A stretch of 62,000 nucleotides of DNA from Diphasiastrum complanatum (GCA_029204225.1 CM055094.1:71605884-71667883), one strand, 5' to 3'; numbered from the stretch's first letter, positions 40,128 to 51,287 are shown. The notes: generated from the letters alone by a model not told the origin. Numbers and translations are program-made.

Positions 40128-41130
40128 TTGAAAGTAGAATTCGCCCATGATCGTTGCTTTGTGAAAGATGCGAACCAAAAGTTCAAAGTTATTGCGAATG
40201 AAGTAAGAGAGCCCAATACAAAATTGTACAGGTTGAATGCTACAATCAAGGGGCAACATGGACTTGTATCGTCCATTCCTTCGCAAATTGAGTTGTGGCA
40301 CAAGAGGCTTGGTCACTTGAACTTGGGAAGCCTCAGTTTGATGAGAAAATTGGAGATGGTAACAGGACTACCTACCATAGAAGATCACTTGAAATCGATG
40401 TGCGAATCTTGTGTATATGGGAAGCAGCATCGAGAGAAGTTCAATAACGGGGGTGTTGCAAGAGCAAAGAACATCCTGGATTTAATCCACACAGATTTAT
40501 GCGGGCCTATGAGGACCATGTCCTTAGGAAAAGCCTTCTATTTCATGACCTTTATTGATGATATGTCACGTAAGACGTGGATCTATTTCTTGAAGAAGAA
40601 ATCAGATGCATTTGATAACTTCAAGAACTTCAAAAACTTGGTCGAAAATCAGACAGGAAGGAAGATCAAAGTCCTAAGATCAGATAGTGGAGGTGAGTAT
40701 AAGTCTAATGACTTCAATGATCTTTGTGATCAATGTGGGACTAAAAGACAATTTACGCAAGCTCATACTCCTGCTCTTAATGGTGTAGCTGAGCACAAAA
40801 ATCGTACGATTGTGGAAAGTGCCAGATCTATGCTAGCTGAGATGAAACTACCAAAAGATTTTTGGTCAGAAGCATGTAGCATGGCAGTCTATCTTCAAAA
40901 TAGAAGTCTTACCATTTCCATACCAAAGATAACACCTGAGGAAGCATTCACAAAGAAGAAGCCAAATGTGAACCACTTGCGAATCTTTGGATGTAAGGCC
41001 TTTGTACACATTCCTAAGGAAGAGAGACGTAAACTTGATGTAAAAGCTATCAAGTGCATATTCCTAGGATATGATGATCGTGTGAAGGGCTATAGATGTT
41101 TGGATCCAGTCGAAAACAAAATCCAACTAT
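40128..41130 (+). pseudogene. copia integrase
   Basis: Inserts the cDNA into the genome. HHCC zinc module: WHKRLGHLNLGSL and CESCVYGKQH. Catalytic DDE: IHTDLCGPM, RSDSGGEY, NGVAEHKNR (the usual R after AE is H). C-terminal LRIFGCKAFVHIPKEERRK and KCIFLGYDDRVKGYRC are intact. The frame itself is open for 334 codons, then ends at the deletion junction (KIQ then stop). Best preserved domain of this element. Confidence 0.93.
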
Positions 41131-42426
41131 GAGGAGACCTTTGCGCCGGTTTGTAAGTGGAATACTCTACGTCTACTTATTGCTTTAGCTTCACATTTTG
41201 GTTGGCCTTTGCATCAGATGGATGTGAAATCTACTTTTCTAAATGGTGAATTAGAAGAAGAAGTGTTCATGGATCAACCTGAAGGCTTTGTAACGAAAGG
41301 ACAGGAGAATAAAGTATGTCGCTTGAAGAAAGCGCTTTATGGTCTTAAACAAGCACCACGTGCATGGTATAGTAGGATTGATGCCTACTTTCATTCGAAG
41401 GGGATGGTGAGAGCACATTCTGATCCAGATCTATATGTCTTATGCTTTGATGGTATGGTTGCTTTGATTGCTCTTTATGTTGATGACTTGATTATTACGG
41501 AAAATAATCAAGAGATGATAGGCATGATCACAAAAGACCTCATGGAATAATTTGAGATGACGGATCTCAGCCTGATGCATTACTGCCTTGGAGTAGAAGT
41601 GTGGCAAAAAGGACATGAAGTGGGTTTAACACAAGTGAAGTATGTCAAAGAGTTGCTACACAGGTTTAGGTTGCAGGATTGCAAACCAGTAAACACTCCT
41701 ATTGAACCAAGTAAAAATCTTTCTATGGTTGATGAGTCACAGTCATTTGATGCTATGCTACATAGACAGTTAGTAGGGAGCTTGATTTACCTTACCACAA
41801 CTAGACCAGATATATGCTATGTTGTTGGCATTGTAAGTCAGTTTATGGCAGCACCTACGGAAACGCATTGGAAGGCAGCTAAATGCATTTTGCGTTATGT
41901 GAAAGGCACTTCAGAGTGTGGCTTGATTTACAGGAAGCATGATGGTTTACCTGAGTTGTGTGGCTATGTCGATGCGGACTGGGGAGGTGACTATGATGAT
42001 CGTAGATCCACCACATGATATATATTCCAGTTTTGTGGTAATTGCTTTTCTTGGTCTAGTAAGAAGCAAAGTACAATTGCTCTTTCCACCACAGAAGCAG
42101 AGTATAAGGCAATGTGTAGTGTTGCACAAGAAGCTATATGGTTGAGACAAATCTTGGAAGAAATTGGCATGATGTAGAAAAATCCCATGACTTTACATAG
42201 CGACAGTCAGAGTGGCATTCAGCTAGCAAAGAATCCAGTGTTCCATGCGAGAACTAAACACATTGAGATTCAATATCACTTCATACGTGAGAGGCTGCTA
42301 AGTCGTGAAATTCATGTTGTTCATTGTAGCACAGAAGAACAACTAGCTGATATTTTTACTAAGCCACTTACTGGAGAAAAGTTTGATAAGTTTAGATCAA
42401 AGCTTTCTATACTTAAAGTTTGTTGA
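41131..42426 (+). pseudogene. copia RT and RNase H, N-terminal part of RT deleted
   Basis: Enters at YEETFAPVCKWNTL, so the CKWVFKxK...KARLVAKG part of the RT fingers (about 60-150 residues plus linker) is missing. Present: HQMDVKSTFLNGELEEEVF, ALYGLKQAPRAW, LYVDDLII (about 41477-41500), stop TAA 41548, YCLGVEV, then RNase H (GYVDADWGGDYDD, stop TGA 42016, STTEAEYKA, stop TAG 42176, HSDSQSGIQLAKN, HIEIQYHFIRE, LADIFTKPL). Frame is otherwise kept, so few changes killed it. Confidence 0.93.
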
Positions 42427-42467
42427 CTTAAAAGCTATGTATATGACTGTATAAAAAGTGACTCTAC

Positions 42468-42479
42468 TTTAAGGGAGAG
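42468..42479 (+). other. Polypurine tract
   Basis: aagggagagag directly before the 3' LTR. Confidence 0.8.
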
Positions 42480-42755
42480 AGTTAGAATTAAAGTTAGAAT
42501 CACTGTGTTACTGTACTGTGGGTCCTATCAGTGGATAAGGATCAGTTGGCCTCGCCACAAGGCAAGTCGATGGGACACGCGTCCCGCCAACGGCAACCTG
42601 GGTCATGCATGGGTTGCCTGAGTGAACAACTATATGTACAGTGTAATTTCATTTTGAGAAATACAGTTGCTATGTGAGCTTGTTGAGGAGAGTGATTTTC
42701 TATCTGTGTTTTTTTGTAGCATGATCTGTGTTCCTGTGCAAAGCAAATTCTAAGT
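42480..42755 (+). repeat. 3' LTR
   Basis: 276 bp, about 96 percent identical to the 5' LTR by eye. It has a ttttttt run where the 5' copy has tactgt. Confidence 0.92.
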
Positions 42756-42990
42756 CATATGTCATCTGTCCACTACTCAGCATGAAGCATGTCTAGATTG
42801 CCACATCATCACACATTTATCTACTAGCTATCACAATTCTAGGACCTATTACTTGCATATTTCCAGCCTAGACATAATCAAATTAATTACCTAACTACCA
42901 ACCATCTGATATGTCAACTGACCTTGAAACTACTCTCGCCTATCTAACTAATCTAGCAGAAAAACTATTCATTGATCTATGGCCTTCACA
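42756..42990 (-). repeat. Possible LTR/terminal part of minus-strand copia
   Basis: Between the 3' LTR and the RNase H below. A pyrimidine run (ctccctcaagg, about 42991-43002) fits a polypurine tract on the minus strand, followed on minus by TGAAGGCC. The far end cannot be placed. Confidence 0.35.
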
Positions 42991-44420
42991 AATTCTCCCT
43001 CAAGGAACATTTTTCAATCTTGCTAACTCGGTAAGCTTCAGGTGCTGCTCCTTTGGAAGAGCTTTGGTAAGCATATCTGCTATCATAGACTTTGTTCTGC
43101 AATACTCCACAACAAGCCTGTCATCATCGACTAGCTCCTTGACAAACTTGTACTGCGATTCAATATGCTTACTCTTTTTGTGTTCGCCTCCATTTTTGCA
43201 AACAAAAATGCAGCTCTGATTATCATTCTTTATGAACAATCTTTGTTGTTTCATTTTCCATTCTGCCAAGAGATTTTGTATCAACAATGCTTCTCTGGCA
43301 GCATAATTGAGTGCCATATACTCTGCTGGCATTGTTCATAATGCAACACTCTTCTGCTTTTAACATCCCCAGCCTTTGGCAGCATTTGAACAAACAAAAA
43401 CATATCTTGAAGTTGATCTCCTCATGTCTCTGTCTCCCCCCCAATCTGCATCAGCATAACCTGTTATTTAACATCAAAATCAGATGAAAAAGTAAGACCC
43501 CAATTTGATGTGCCCTTGAGGTATTCGAGAGTTCTTTTAGGTGGTTTCCAGTGTGCTTTTCCTGGGTTGTTAGCAAACTGGCTCACGTTATTAACACTGA
43601 AGGCTATATCTGGTCTTGTGCACACAGTTGCATACATTAAAGAACCTACAAGGTTTCAAAATGGTTTGTCCTTCATCTCTTCCACTTCTTCAAGCTCTTT
43701 AGGTGCCATATCAGAGCTCAACTTGTGTCCTTCCTCTACTGGAGTACTAAAGATTTTTGAGTCAGTCATCCGATAACGAATAAGCATCTCTTGGATGTAC
43801 CTAGATTGGCTCATAATGGTAATACCTGCAGCAATGTTTCTTTCTATCTCAATCCCCAAGCAATAAGCCACTTCCCCTAGTTCTTTTACTTTAAATTCTA
43901 GTGCTAACGCATGCTTCATTCTTCTGATATTGTACTCATCGTTTCCTGCAATCAGTATGTCATCTACATATAGTGCCAGTAAGACAACATGCTGACCTTT
44001 TATGAGAGTATAATGCTCCCATCATAAATACACAATTTCATCCCAAGTTTCTTTACAACTTTGTCAAATCTCTGATTCCATTGCCTGCATCCCTGTTTTA
44101 AACCATAAATAGCTTTCTTTGACTTAGAACACATATTATTACATGTTTCAAAGTCAGGTGGTTGTATCATATAAATGTTTTCTTCAAGTATTCCATTCAA
44201 AAAAGCTGTTTTAACATCTGACTGCCAAATTTTCCAATTCTTTTGAGTGGCAATTGCAACCATAATTCTTATAGAGGTAATTCTAACCACTGGTGCATAA
44301 GTTTCAGTATAGTCTATTCCTTGTATTTGACTATACCCCTTGTATTTGTCGGGAGGAAGCACTGGCAGTAGCGCCATAGGTGGGGGTGCGACTCGAGTGA
44401 CCCTCATGGGAAGGGGAAAC
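42991..44420 (-). pseudogene. Ty1/copia RT and RNase H, minus strand
   Basis: Read on minus from about 44360: linker, GYSQIQGIDYTETYAPV, KTAFLNGILEE, AIYGLKQGCRQW (44000-44360); LALYVDDILIAGND (about 43930-43985); CLGIEIERN (43656-43919); RNase H EYMALNYAAREALL, KNDNQSCIF, KHIESQYKFVKE, IADMLTKALPKEQ (43000-43332). Frame changes separate the blocks. The RT YVDD box is intact. The part before GIDY is gone; the frame enters from a CT-containing linker (44500). Confidence 0.9.
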
Positions 44421-44515
44421 ATGTGACTGGTCTACATGAGGAGTCGACTTACTCTCCTCGTTCGATGATGTGTACTCAACCAATTGGGAGTGTTGGTTAC
44501 CTTTAACTCTTTTAT

Positions 44516-44517
<2 letters not shown>

Positions 44518-44550
<33 letters not shown>
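44518..44550. repeat. (CT)n microsatellite
   Basis: About 33 bp; its inverse-like GA tract is at 46246-46279. Confidence 0.9.
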
Positions 44551-44553
<3 letters not shown>

Positions 44554-44918
44554 CCTCCCCGTATCCCTCGCTCTCTATTTCTAAGCATGAAACATAGCCA
44601 ATAAACAACACATAAATTATGATCCTGCAAATTAAAATAACATGAATAGATTAAGATCCTATAAATCAAAGTGGCATGAACTAGTAACTCTCTACTTTGA
44701 TGAAGCCTAGGAAAGATATTGCTGATAAAGCTCTAGCCTCTAGTGCAATTGAGTCATAAATTTTGAAACACCAAGTACAATGTACAGAACCCTTATGATT
44801 GTTGGGCTAGCTGACCTTAAGAGTAGTTCAACTCTATTGAACACTCTCAATGGACACATGTTTCTTGTCATCATGAGCAACACTTGGTAGAGCTATACCA
44901 AAGATATGCACAAAACAC

Positions 44919-44998
<80 letters not shown>
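44919..44998. repeat. (CT)n with GCTC interruptions
   Basis: About 80 bp of CT with ctcgctcgctcg inside. Confidence 0.9.
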
Positions 44999-45000
<2 letters not shown>

Positions 45001-45212
45001 CAGCCATCGCCGGCTCCTTGCTAGCCAGCGTTGATCGCTGCCATGTCATCACCTGTCGATCGCTGACATGCCATCGTTGAGAACCAGATGAATGATTCCC
45101 CTTGAAAACTAAGCTTTGAGCGCATTTCAAGTAGGAAGTCTTCGACCTGATCCAGATTCGCACATGATCAAAATCGATGGTGTTGCTCCAGCATTTGATC
45201 ATAATCTCTGGT

Positions 45213-45227
45213 CATTATTCCAACAGA
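45213..45227 (+). repeat. Target-site duplication, left copy
   Basis: cattattccaacaga, repeated exactly at 45313-45327. Confidence 0.8.
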
Positions 45228-45312
45228 CCCAACGGGGTTGGCTCAACTGGTTAGCTTGGCATCCAAAGTTTCTTTGGTCCCAGGTTCGAGCCTCCCCTTG
45301 GAAACCAAGAAG
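45228..45312 (+). mobile_element. tRNA-derived SINE or retroposed tRNA-like sequence
   Basis: An 85-bp insert between exact 15-bp direct repeats. It has a polymerase III A-box-like TGGCTCAACTGGTTAG (about 45238-45253) and a B-box GGTTCGAGCC (about 45283-45292) at tRNA spacing. Its ends pair as an acceptor-like stem (ccaacgggg with ccccttgg, one-base bulge). The T stem is decayed and there is no A-rich tail, so it is not a working tRNA gene. It is inserted into a copia integrase fragment whose uninterrupted version lies at 53.7 kb on the other strand. Confidence 0.65.
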
Positions 45313-45327
45313 CATTATTCCAACAGA
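45313..45327 (+). repeat. Target-site duplication, right copy
   Basis: Second copy of cattattccaacaga; here it continues into the copia homology. Confidence 0.8.
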
Positions 45328-45400
45328 GATTCAACATAGATGGAAGCTAGAAAACAGGGCAGGGTCCACTTCTGACCATCGCTGTTTTCTATGACAAGGC
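45313..45400 (+). pseudogene. Ty1/copia integrase C-terminal fragment
   Basis: IIPTEIQHRWKLENRAGST matches the inverse of the minus-strand copia at about 53685-53745 (IPAEIQHRWKLENRAGS). About 30 codons, then stop. Scrap only. Confidence 0.75.
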
Positions 45401-45639
45401 CTCTACTATTTTTACCTGAATCACTCGCATTTTTTTAAAAGTCAATCAACCTTCGCTATGGCTCTACGTAAGCGTGGGGGAGTTAACTCCCCCCACTCTC
45501 CACCCCACCCTGCTAACACCTCTCTTCCATCGATGGGGGACATACCTTCACTGGACAAACCTCCACCAAAGACCACCATCGCACCATTTCAAATAGGTCT
45601 GTTATGGCCATTGGCAAATATAGGGATACATGTGACTCA
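45401..45639. other. No gene recognised
   Basis: A proline-rich 61-codon frame (45458-45643) has no recognised motif. Confidence 0.4.
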
Positions 45640-46006
45640 TTAGTCCCTAGGGGGTCCGGCGGGGTGACACTCAGCCCCGTAGTTCGGGATCATAACCCTT
45701 AGGAACTAGGATCTAGAGGGCTTGGTCTATATCCATAGGGAGTGCCACTAAGTAGAGTGCACCCTTAGTTACTAAGGGTGGGTCCCTAAAGTTAGGTAGA
45801 ACCTATGTGCCCACATGTACACTATGCATGAGGAGCATTCACATGCACAGTGGTAACTGTGCATGTGAGAGGAGTGCATGGCCTCCTGGAGGTTGGGCGT
45901 TGGTCCTATATGGTGGCCTGTGGATGTAGAGCCAGGTACAGGATAGTGGGTGGAGATCCAGAGTCACTCTCCAATTGTGTTGTCCTCTGTCCATTCTTCC
46001 TAATAG
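45640..46006 (+). repeat. 5' or solo LTR, about 367 bp
   Basis: Begins at about TTAGTCCCTAGGGGG and ends ...TTCCTAATAG right before a primer-binding site. Like the 37.7-kb LTRs it lacks TG...CA and shows a short TTAG/CTAA inverse pair. Higher GC than its surroundings. The left edge is inferred from that pair only. Confidence 0.5.
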
Positions 46007-46018
46007 TGGTATCAGAGC
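46007..46018 (+). other. Primer-binding site
   Basis: TGGTATCAGAGC at the end of the LTR-like block, initiator-Met tRNA type. Confidence 0.8.
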
Positions 46019-46314
46019 AGCATGGATCCTCTTGTGGGTCAACGATTTGCCTCCTACTAGCGCTACCTTGTTGTCCTCCTTCTAGCACTACCTTCTTCCT
46101 CCCTCAACACCAACAGAAAATGTGTCTTTGGTTATGGTTTTTTGGAGATACAAGCAAAGTGGTGGGCGCTCAGATCTGCAAAATCGGTGCAGGGAAAAGT
46201 ATCCATCACAAGCAATTATCAGAGTTTGAGGGAAGTGTATAGAGAGAGAGAGAAAAAACAGACAAAGAGAGAGAGAGATCATGAAAGAGTTAAAGGTAAC
46301 CAACACTCTCAATT
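46019..46314. other. Leader-like, GA tract; inverted repeat arm
   Basis: The GA-rich 46246-46279 and the following gagttaaaggtaaccaac are the inverse of 44478-44524. No gene. Confidence 0.4.
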
Positions 46315-46509
46315 CTAGGCATGTAGCCCTTGTTTTCTTATGATAAAGACGTGGTTCAAATGTTTCTTGTTGGACGATACCAAACCTACAACAATATCCA
46401 AAACATCATTCATCTCAAGAAGTGATTCCATCCTCACTTTCCAGAATGAATAGTTACATGAGGTAAGCCTATCATTGGCTTCCAGCATGACTCCACTTGA
46501 TGTAGCCAT
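46315..46509 (-). pseudogene. Ty1/copia gag N-terminal fragment
   Basis: Minus-strand ATG 46509: MATSSGVMLEANDRL, SCNYSFWKVRMESLLE, VLDIVVG. This is the standard copia gag opening (NYxxWKxxMxxLL...LWxxV). The frame stops after 64 codons; no zinc knuckle follows. Its orientation matches the RT/RNase H at 43.0-44.4 kb, so both may belong to one element split by the 44.5-46.3 kb block. Confidence 0.75.
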
Positions 46510-46879
46510 GTAGCAATGACCTGATCCTCTCTTTCAACCTGTTTTAATGCACAAAGCACTCCTTTGAACAACAACAAATGTTTTCAAAAGGAAATCGCAA
46601 AGATATGAAACTACTCAATTCACTTCAACACATAGAATATTAAGATTTAGATCAACCTATGATCTATCCTAAATCTAATGACTCTTGCCACTTCCTAAGA
46701 TTGAAACACACTCAAATTAGGTTCAGTAACCTCACAATCTAGAGATCCAATCAAAATTGGAGTTTTGACAAAATAATAAAAAATTGATTATTTCAAAAAC
46801 TACATGCAACTTGATATGCAATCTTGTAGCCACCACTTAGGCTTTTCCAATGCTCTAAAAATCGGCTAAATTACCTTTA
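46510..46879. other. No gene recognised
   Basis: AT-rich, no motif. Confidence 0.45.
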
Positions 46880-47610
46880 CGGTAGTCAATTTATAGTGTA
46901 TACAGATCACCAGCCTCTAAAGTACTTTTGTAATCAGAATGATCTAAGGGGTCGTAATGCTCGTTGGGCTGAGCTTATGCAGGAATTTGACCACGAGATC
47001 CGATATGTCAAGGGAAGCTCTAACCAAGTTGCGGATGCGCGTAGTTGGATTGGTGAACTAAACGAACTTTCATTCACCCAAAATTTCACTGATCTATATC
47101 TTTCACTAAGAGGGATGTGTGAATCGGATTCTCATTTTGGTCCCATCTGGAAGATGTTGGAGACAGGAAAAAATGAGAGTGGAATAGGGATCTGCTCACA
47201 GGGGTCTCAAGTTCCTATTAAAGATAAGAAGATAGTAGAATAGTTCTCTGTCCGATGTGGTTTACGTTTTCGGAATGGGAAAATCTGTGTACCAGCAGAT
47301 GATGAGTTAAAGAAGAGGATTCTTTATGAGTGTCATGATGTTCACTGTGCACGTCATCAAGGTATACACAGGACTTTGGACTTGGTCAAAAGAGAGTTTT
47401 ATTGGCCAAAACTCAAGCCATTTGTCGAGTCTTATTATGTGGTTAAATGTAGACCTTGTCAGTTAGCCAAAGCTGAACGCTTGAAGACTAGATGGTTGTT
47501 ACATCTCCTAGATATCCCTTAGAAACGATGGAAAAGCATATCTTTGGATTTTGTGGTTGGACTTCCAAAAAGACCAAATGCCAAAATGATTCTATTTGGG
47601 TTGTGAATGG
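46880..47610 (+). pseudogene. Ty3/gypsy RNase H end and integrase start
   Basis: YTDHQPLKYF, RWAELMQEFDHEIRYVKG and NQVADA are the C-terminal half of gypsy RNase H (the usual ADALSR is ADARS). After a linker and a stop at 47240, integrase starts with a zinc module: HDVHCARHQGIHRTL, FYWPKLKPFVESYY, VKCRPCQLAKAE. Then SLDFVVGLPKR carries the first catalytic Asp. It breaks off near 47610; RT is absent upstream. The block is different from the 19-kb and 50-kb gypsy copies. Confidence 0.88.
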
Positions 47611-49390
47611 GATTTGGAGATATTGCACTTGACTAACTTATTCTTTGTCAGTTTCTTGTTGTGTATTTTGGAAAGCTAAATGTATGCCTACTTCATAGGT
47701 AGGCTTTAAAATCAGAATATTGTGATTCAGGTGATGTTTTCTAGGTATGCGAATGTGCATACTCTGATTTGCTACAAAGTTACATTTTACCATTTTTACA
47801 TGTCGCGCCAATGGTAAACATCTTCGAAAATTTCTCCAACTACCATAGTTATTGGAGTGCTCATGACAACATACAAATGATTTTGTTCTACAAATTGTGA
47901 GTGAGTTGTTGAAGAGTGAGGCTAAAATAGTCCTCACTTTTCACACAACAATATGGCAACAAAAATCACACAAAACAAGGGAAAAAATGCAACCTATCAA
48001 GCACCATGTAACTAAAAAAAATGGAATGTAGCAAGAAATAAGCTATGAGCCATTTGTTGCTCTATCGTTGGCACCAAACGTATCGAGATTCTTTTATGGA
48101 GAACTCTTGCGTGTCACTGTGGTACAAGTGGCAGAGTTCGATCCAGTGAGAAGAGTTGAAGATGGGTTCCCCTCCTTATCTTATTGATCTTCACAAATAA
48201 CAACACTAACGAGTAAAACAATACATGCTAAGGAAATGTGGAAGCACATAAGAATGAGAATACATTGCATTGGAAAGATCATTTGAACCTACATGAACTT
48301 TCGTGATTTCTATATTAACATTTTGAATCTTTGTAGAAAATTTTCCATTCACAACAACTCCGAAATTGACAACAAATTCTGCAACTACGTCCTCAACTAC
48401 CCTATTAGGGAGAAAATGCATGAAATGTTCCAGCCTCAATTCACCCGAATGGGTTTGAATCAGACTGATATTAACTTTGGAATGACGTATGAATTTAGGT
48501 AACTTCCCCCCCTTGCCATAGTAGTCGTCGTTAATACAGAAGATTGTAAATAGATAGAATTCTAATCCAAACACATAATCGTATTCGCAATTGTTGCTCA
48601 ACTCACCAAAAAAAAATCAACATCAATCGCAAAGTGCATCCTAAACATAGCGTGTTTTCATTTAATCTATCCTAAGAATCATAGCTAATAAGTAGCTCCC
48701 CTCACACCACCGAAAAAGAGGACATGTATTATACCATTTTCGTAAGAGATTAATTAACTCCAGTACTAATCGTTTTATTGACATAACCCTTTTTTAATGT
48801 ACTCTTAAAGTCATTAAGGATTGTGGCAGTAACTTCCTCTGTACCACACGTCAAGATACAATCGTCCTACTCTTTGTATCCGCCACTTTCTTAAACACTT
48901 CAATTACTATTAATTTTAAAATCACAAAACCATAACATAACACTTTGCCAATAACCATCAAATATTACCACCACAAAACTTAAGATTCCTCCTCAACACT
49001 GTAACTTCTAATTACAATAATGTTTAAAATGTAAAAACATAATTCCAATAACATTGCAAAACCATGTTAGTGGTACAGATGCAGCCTTGGACCCTTGCAA
49101 TGTTGAGCTTTGACCACCACTTGCTGGGTGAGGGGCTCACTTTGTCTTGCAGGCTCACTGTTGTTTTTTTTTTTTTTTTTTTTTTTTTTTTTCTGCAGCT
49201 ATTCTTCCTTTGATCCATTACTTTTCAATCTCTTCGAGCTTCATAGGAGGGGATTCGACTATTGTTAATTCCTTTTTTCCTACTTCTTTCCCCTTTTTTT
49301 ATTTATTTATTTCATAACACAAACATTCCCAATAATTCAAAATCAAATGACTAAATGAAGTGTAATTATCAAATTTGCAACCAAGAGTAT
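47611..49390. other. No gene recognised; AT-rich
   Basis: Frames of 99 and 131 codons (minus, 47638-47937 and 48206-48601) lack motifs I recognise. The second is not low-complexity and may be old element coding. A 29-T run lies at 49164-49192. Confidence 0.4.
49164..49192 (-). repeat. Poly(T)29 (poly(A) on minus)
   Basis: A pure homopolymer. It could be a retroposon tail on the minus strand, but no retroposon body or target duplication is evident. Confidence 0.9.
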
Positions 49391-50070
49391 TCAACCCATA
49401 ATGTTCTGGTTATCAACCAAAACGATAATCCATAAATGTAGTATAACAAAGTATTTAAAAATGTTGTGCACAATATCTACGATGAAGAGTACCATAATGA
49501 ATTCCAATAATCCATTGACTAAGAGTAACACCGCATTGATTCCAAACAACATGTACTCCCTATTCCAAACCGCAAAATCCCGCAACTCTTCTCTTCCCTT
49601 GTCCATCATATCTTGTTGATGAATCCTTATTAGCTCTTGAAAATTCACATGTTCGCCAAACTCTTTCTCAATTGTCGCGTCACTGGCCTGGAGTCGATGT
49701 CGGCAAGGTCGCCTTGGCACATTATCCTCATCCATTTCTTCCTCACATCAGATCATATTACATAACCGAATAGTACTCCCTTCCAGACTTATGAACCCCA
49801 AATCGTAATCATGAATTCAAAAATAAAATTCTCTAGCCCTCATAAAAATCCCAATCATAAACATCAAATACGGATCTTCCCCAAAATGAACAAATCTTGG
49901 TCTTAAGAGAATAACCACTAATATACTTCCCTAAAAACTCAATGACGTGTTACTCATACATGAGTAACATCACTAACCACAAAAAATCATCGTGCTTGAT
50001 GTTGTTTAGCTATCCAGTTTCGCCAATAAGCATACCCACGGTGTTCTTCCAACTTCTCCAAAACATGTAA
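49391..50070 (-). other. Possible tail of minus-strand gypsy (unrecognised frame)
   Basis: A 114-codon frame (49391-49735) begins with an acidic/arginine part then a hydrophobic stretch. It lies where the gypsy polyprotein of 50.1-51.3 kb would end, but has no recognised motif. Confidence 0.25.
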
Positions 50071-51180
50071 TCACTCTCGTAGCATCTCATCCAGCCATAA
50101 ATTATGAGTAGCATGTACCAGCAAAGTTGGCGAAACAAATTCGTAAGGCATCAAAGCATCCACACCATAAACCAATTGGAAAGGTGTAAAATTTGTGGCT
50201 ATCTTGTAAGCAATGCGATTAGCCCATAACGTTGGTTGTAAAAAATCATGCCAGGAGCTCCCTTTCTCTAGCACTTGCTTTAGTAAGATACCTGGTTATG
50301 CATTTAGTTGTGTTATTACGCAAAGCTTTCACCTCCGCCCACTTGGTCACATGATCTATGGCTACCAAAATGTATTGATGACCATTCTTGGATGGTGGGT
50401 TAATCTTCCCAATGAAATCTAAACCACCTTTGAAATGGTTCATTCGGTTGCAAAGGTATCAATGGAAAATCCATTGTTGGTACTAGGGTCCCCTGCCTCT
50501 GATAGATAACAATTCATGTTGCCTAGTCATGCACAGCTTTTACAGGTCATAACTAGGGTCTTCTCAAAAGAACAAAATACACATGCGCTCATGTAGGCAG
50601 CCTCATGACCACAAAATTCAATAAGAACTTCAATCCTTTAATGCTTATCGGAACTTTTCGAATTTTCCCCACTGGAGAATCCCCTGTATTCGGATGACAA
50701 GTTGGCTTTTCTGAAATGGTATATTTTTTAATTCATTGTATGTTTACTAACCAATTGTTGATGATATGGGACACAATTAAAATACATATACCCCATTTGG
50801 ATACAAAACAACAAACATCCTCCGAAACATCTTGTCAATATTGTATTGGTATTTGAAATGGCCATTGCTCCATTTGTTTTCCTTGATGATAAGGTATTGG
50901 ACATTGCTGCAACTGTGGTTGTGGTTGTGATTGCCGTTGTTGCTGTGTTTGCACCGCAAACGCTCCTATAGTCCAGATAGTCTGCAACCTCCTACAATCG
51001 TTAGTCTAGTGATTGTACATATTGCATATGGCACAATATCGTGTGCCATTTAGACATTGGTTAGTATAATGACCATCTTGATTGCAATTCCGGCAGAATC
51101 GTACACTTCCCTATCAAAATTCCGTGGTGACCGCTTCATCTTTCCGAACAGACATTTGTTTTTTCTACTCTTCTTCAAAT
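50071..51180 (-). pseudogene. RT-less Ty3/gypsy remnant (copy 2)
   Basis: Minus-strand order from 51180: two gag zinc knuckles (CRNCNQDGHYTNQC and CAICNMYNH-stop-TNDC, about 51010-51100), a Gln/Pro tail, protease C-terminal part (about 50470-50720), then directly integrase LDFIGKINPPSKNGHQYI, AIDHVTKWAEVKAL (50246-50443), then LEKGSSWHDFLQPTLWANRIAYK and PFQLVYGVDALMPYEF (50071-50274). RT, RNase H and the second Asp and Glu of integrase are missing, at the same junctions as copy 1 (18.9-20.1 kb). Frame changes are present. Confidence 0.82.
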
Positions 51181-51287
51181 ATCTCCACCATACATGGGTA
51201 ACTTGTAGGGCAAGTTAGTGTGTTTCAAAAATAACCCCTCTATAGCATGCCTTTGTTGGGTTCTTGATGGAGTATTTTTTACTTGAA
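51181..51287 (-). other. Leader of copy 2
   Basis: Inverse of 26085-26195 (N1 leader) by eye; no coding. Confidence 0.6.

Larger units (their letters stand above)
37668..42755 (+). mobile_element. Near-complete Ty1/copia retrotransposon, inactive
   Basis: Order: 277-bp LTR, primer-binding site, about 1-kb leader, gag, protease, integrase, RT, RNase H, polypurine tract, 276-bp LTR. The LTRs differ by about 12 substitutions and one indel, so the insertion is not very old. Flanks read catac and catat, a possible 5-bp target duplication with one change. Coding capacity is destroyed by frame changes (near 39110-39140, 39840, 40097), an internal deletion (near 41125) and stops (41548, 42016, 42176). 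Copies A, B, C are diverged relatives by leader and gag start. Confidence 0.93.
44421..45212. other. Linker of copia, CT microsatellites, unassigned
   Basis: A serine-rich minus-strand frame (SNEESKSTPHVDQSHVSPS) next to the RT could be the integrase-RT linker. The CT tracts at 44518-44550 and 44919-44998 are listed separately. The stretch 45000-45200 has no motif. Confidence 0.4.

Noticed and set aside
48118-48150. Second B-box-like gagttcgatcc
   Set aside because: An isolated word without an A box or flanking repeats.
48206-48601. 131-codon minus-strand frame
   Set aside because: Not low-complexity but no motif recognised and no conserved copy in the window; left as unassigned.
49164-49192. 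Poly(T)29 as the tail of a processed retrogene
   Set aside because: No retrogene frame and no flanking target duplication found.
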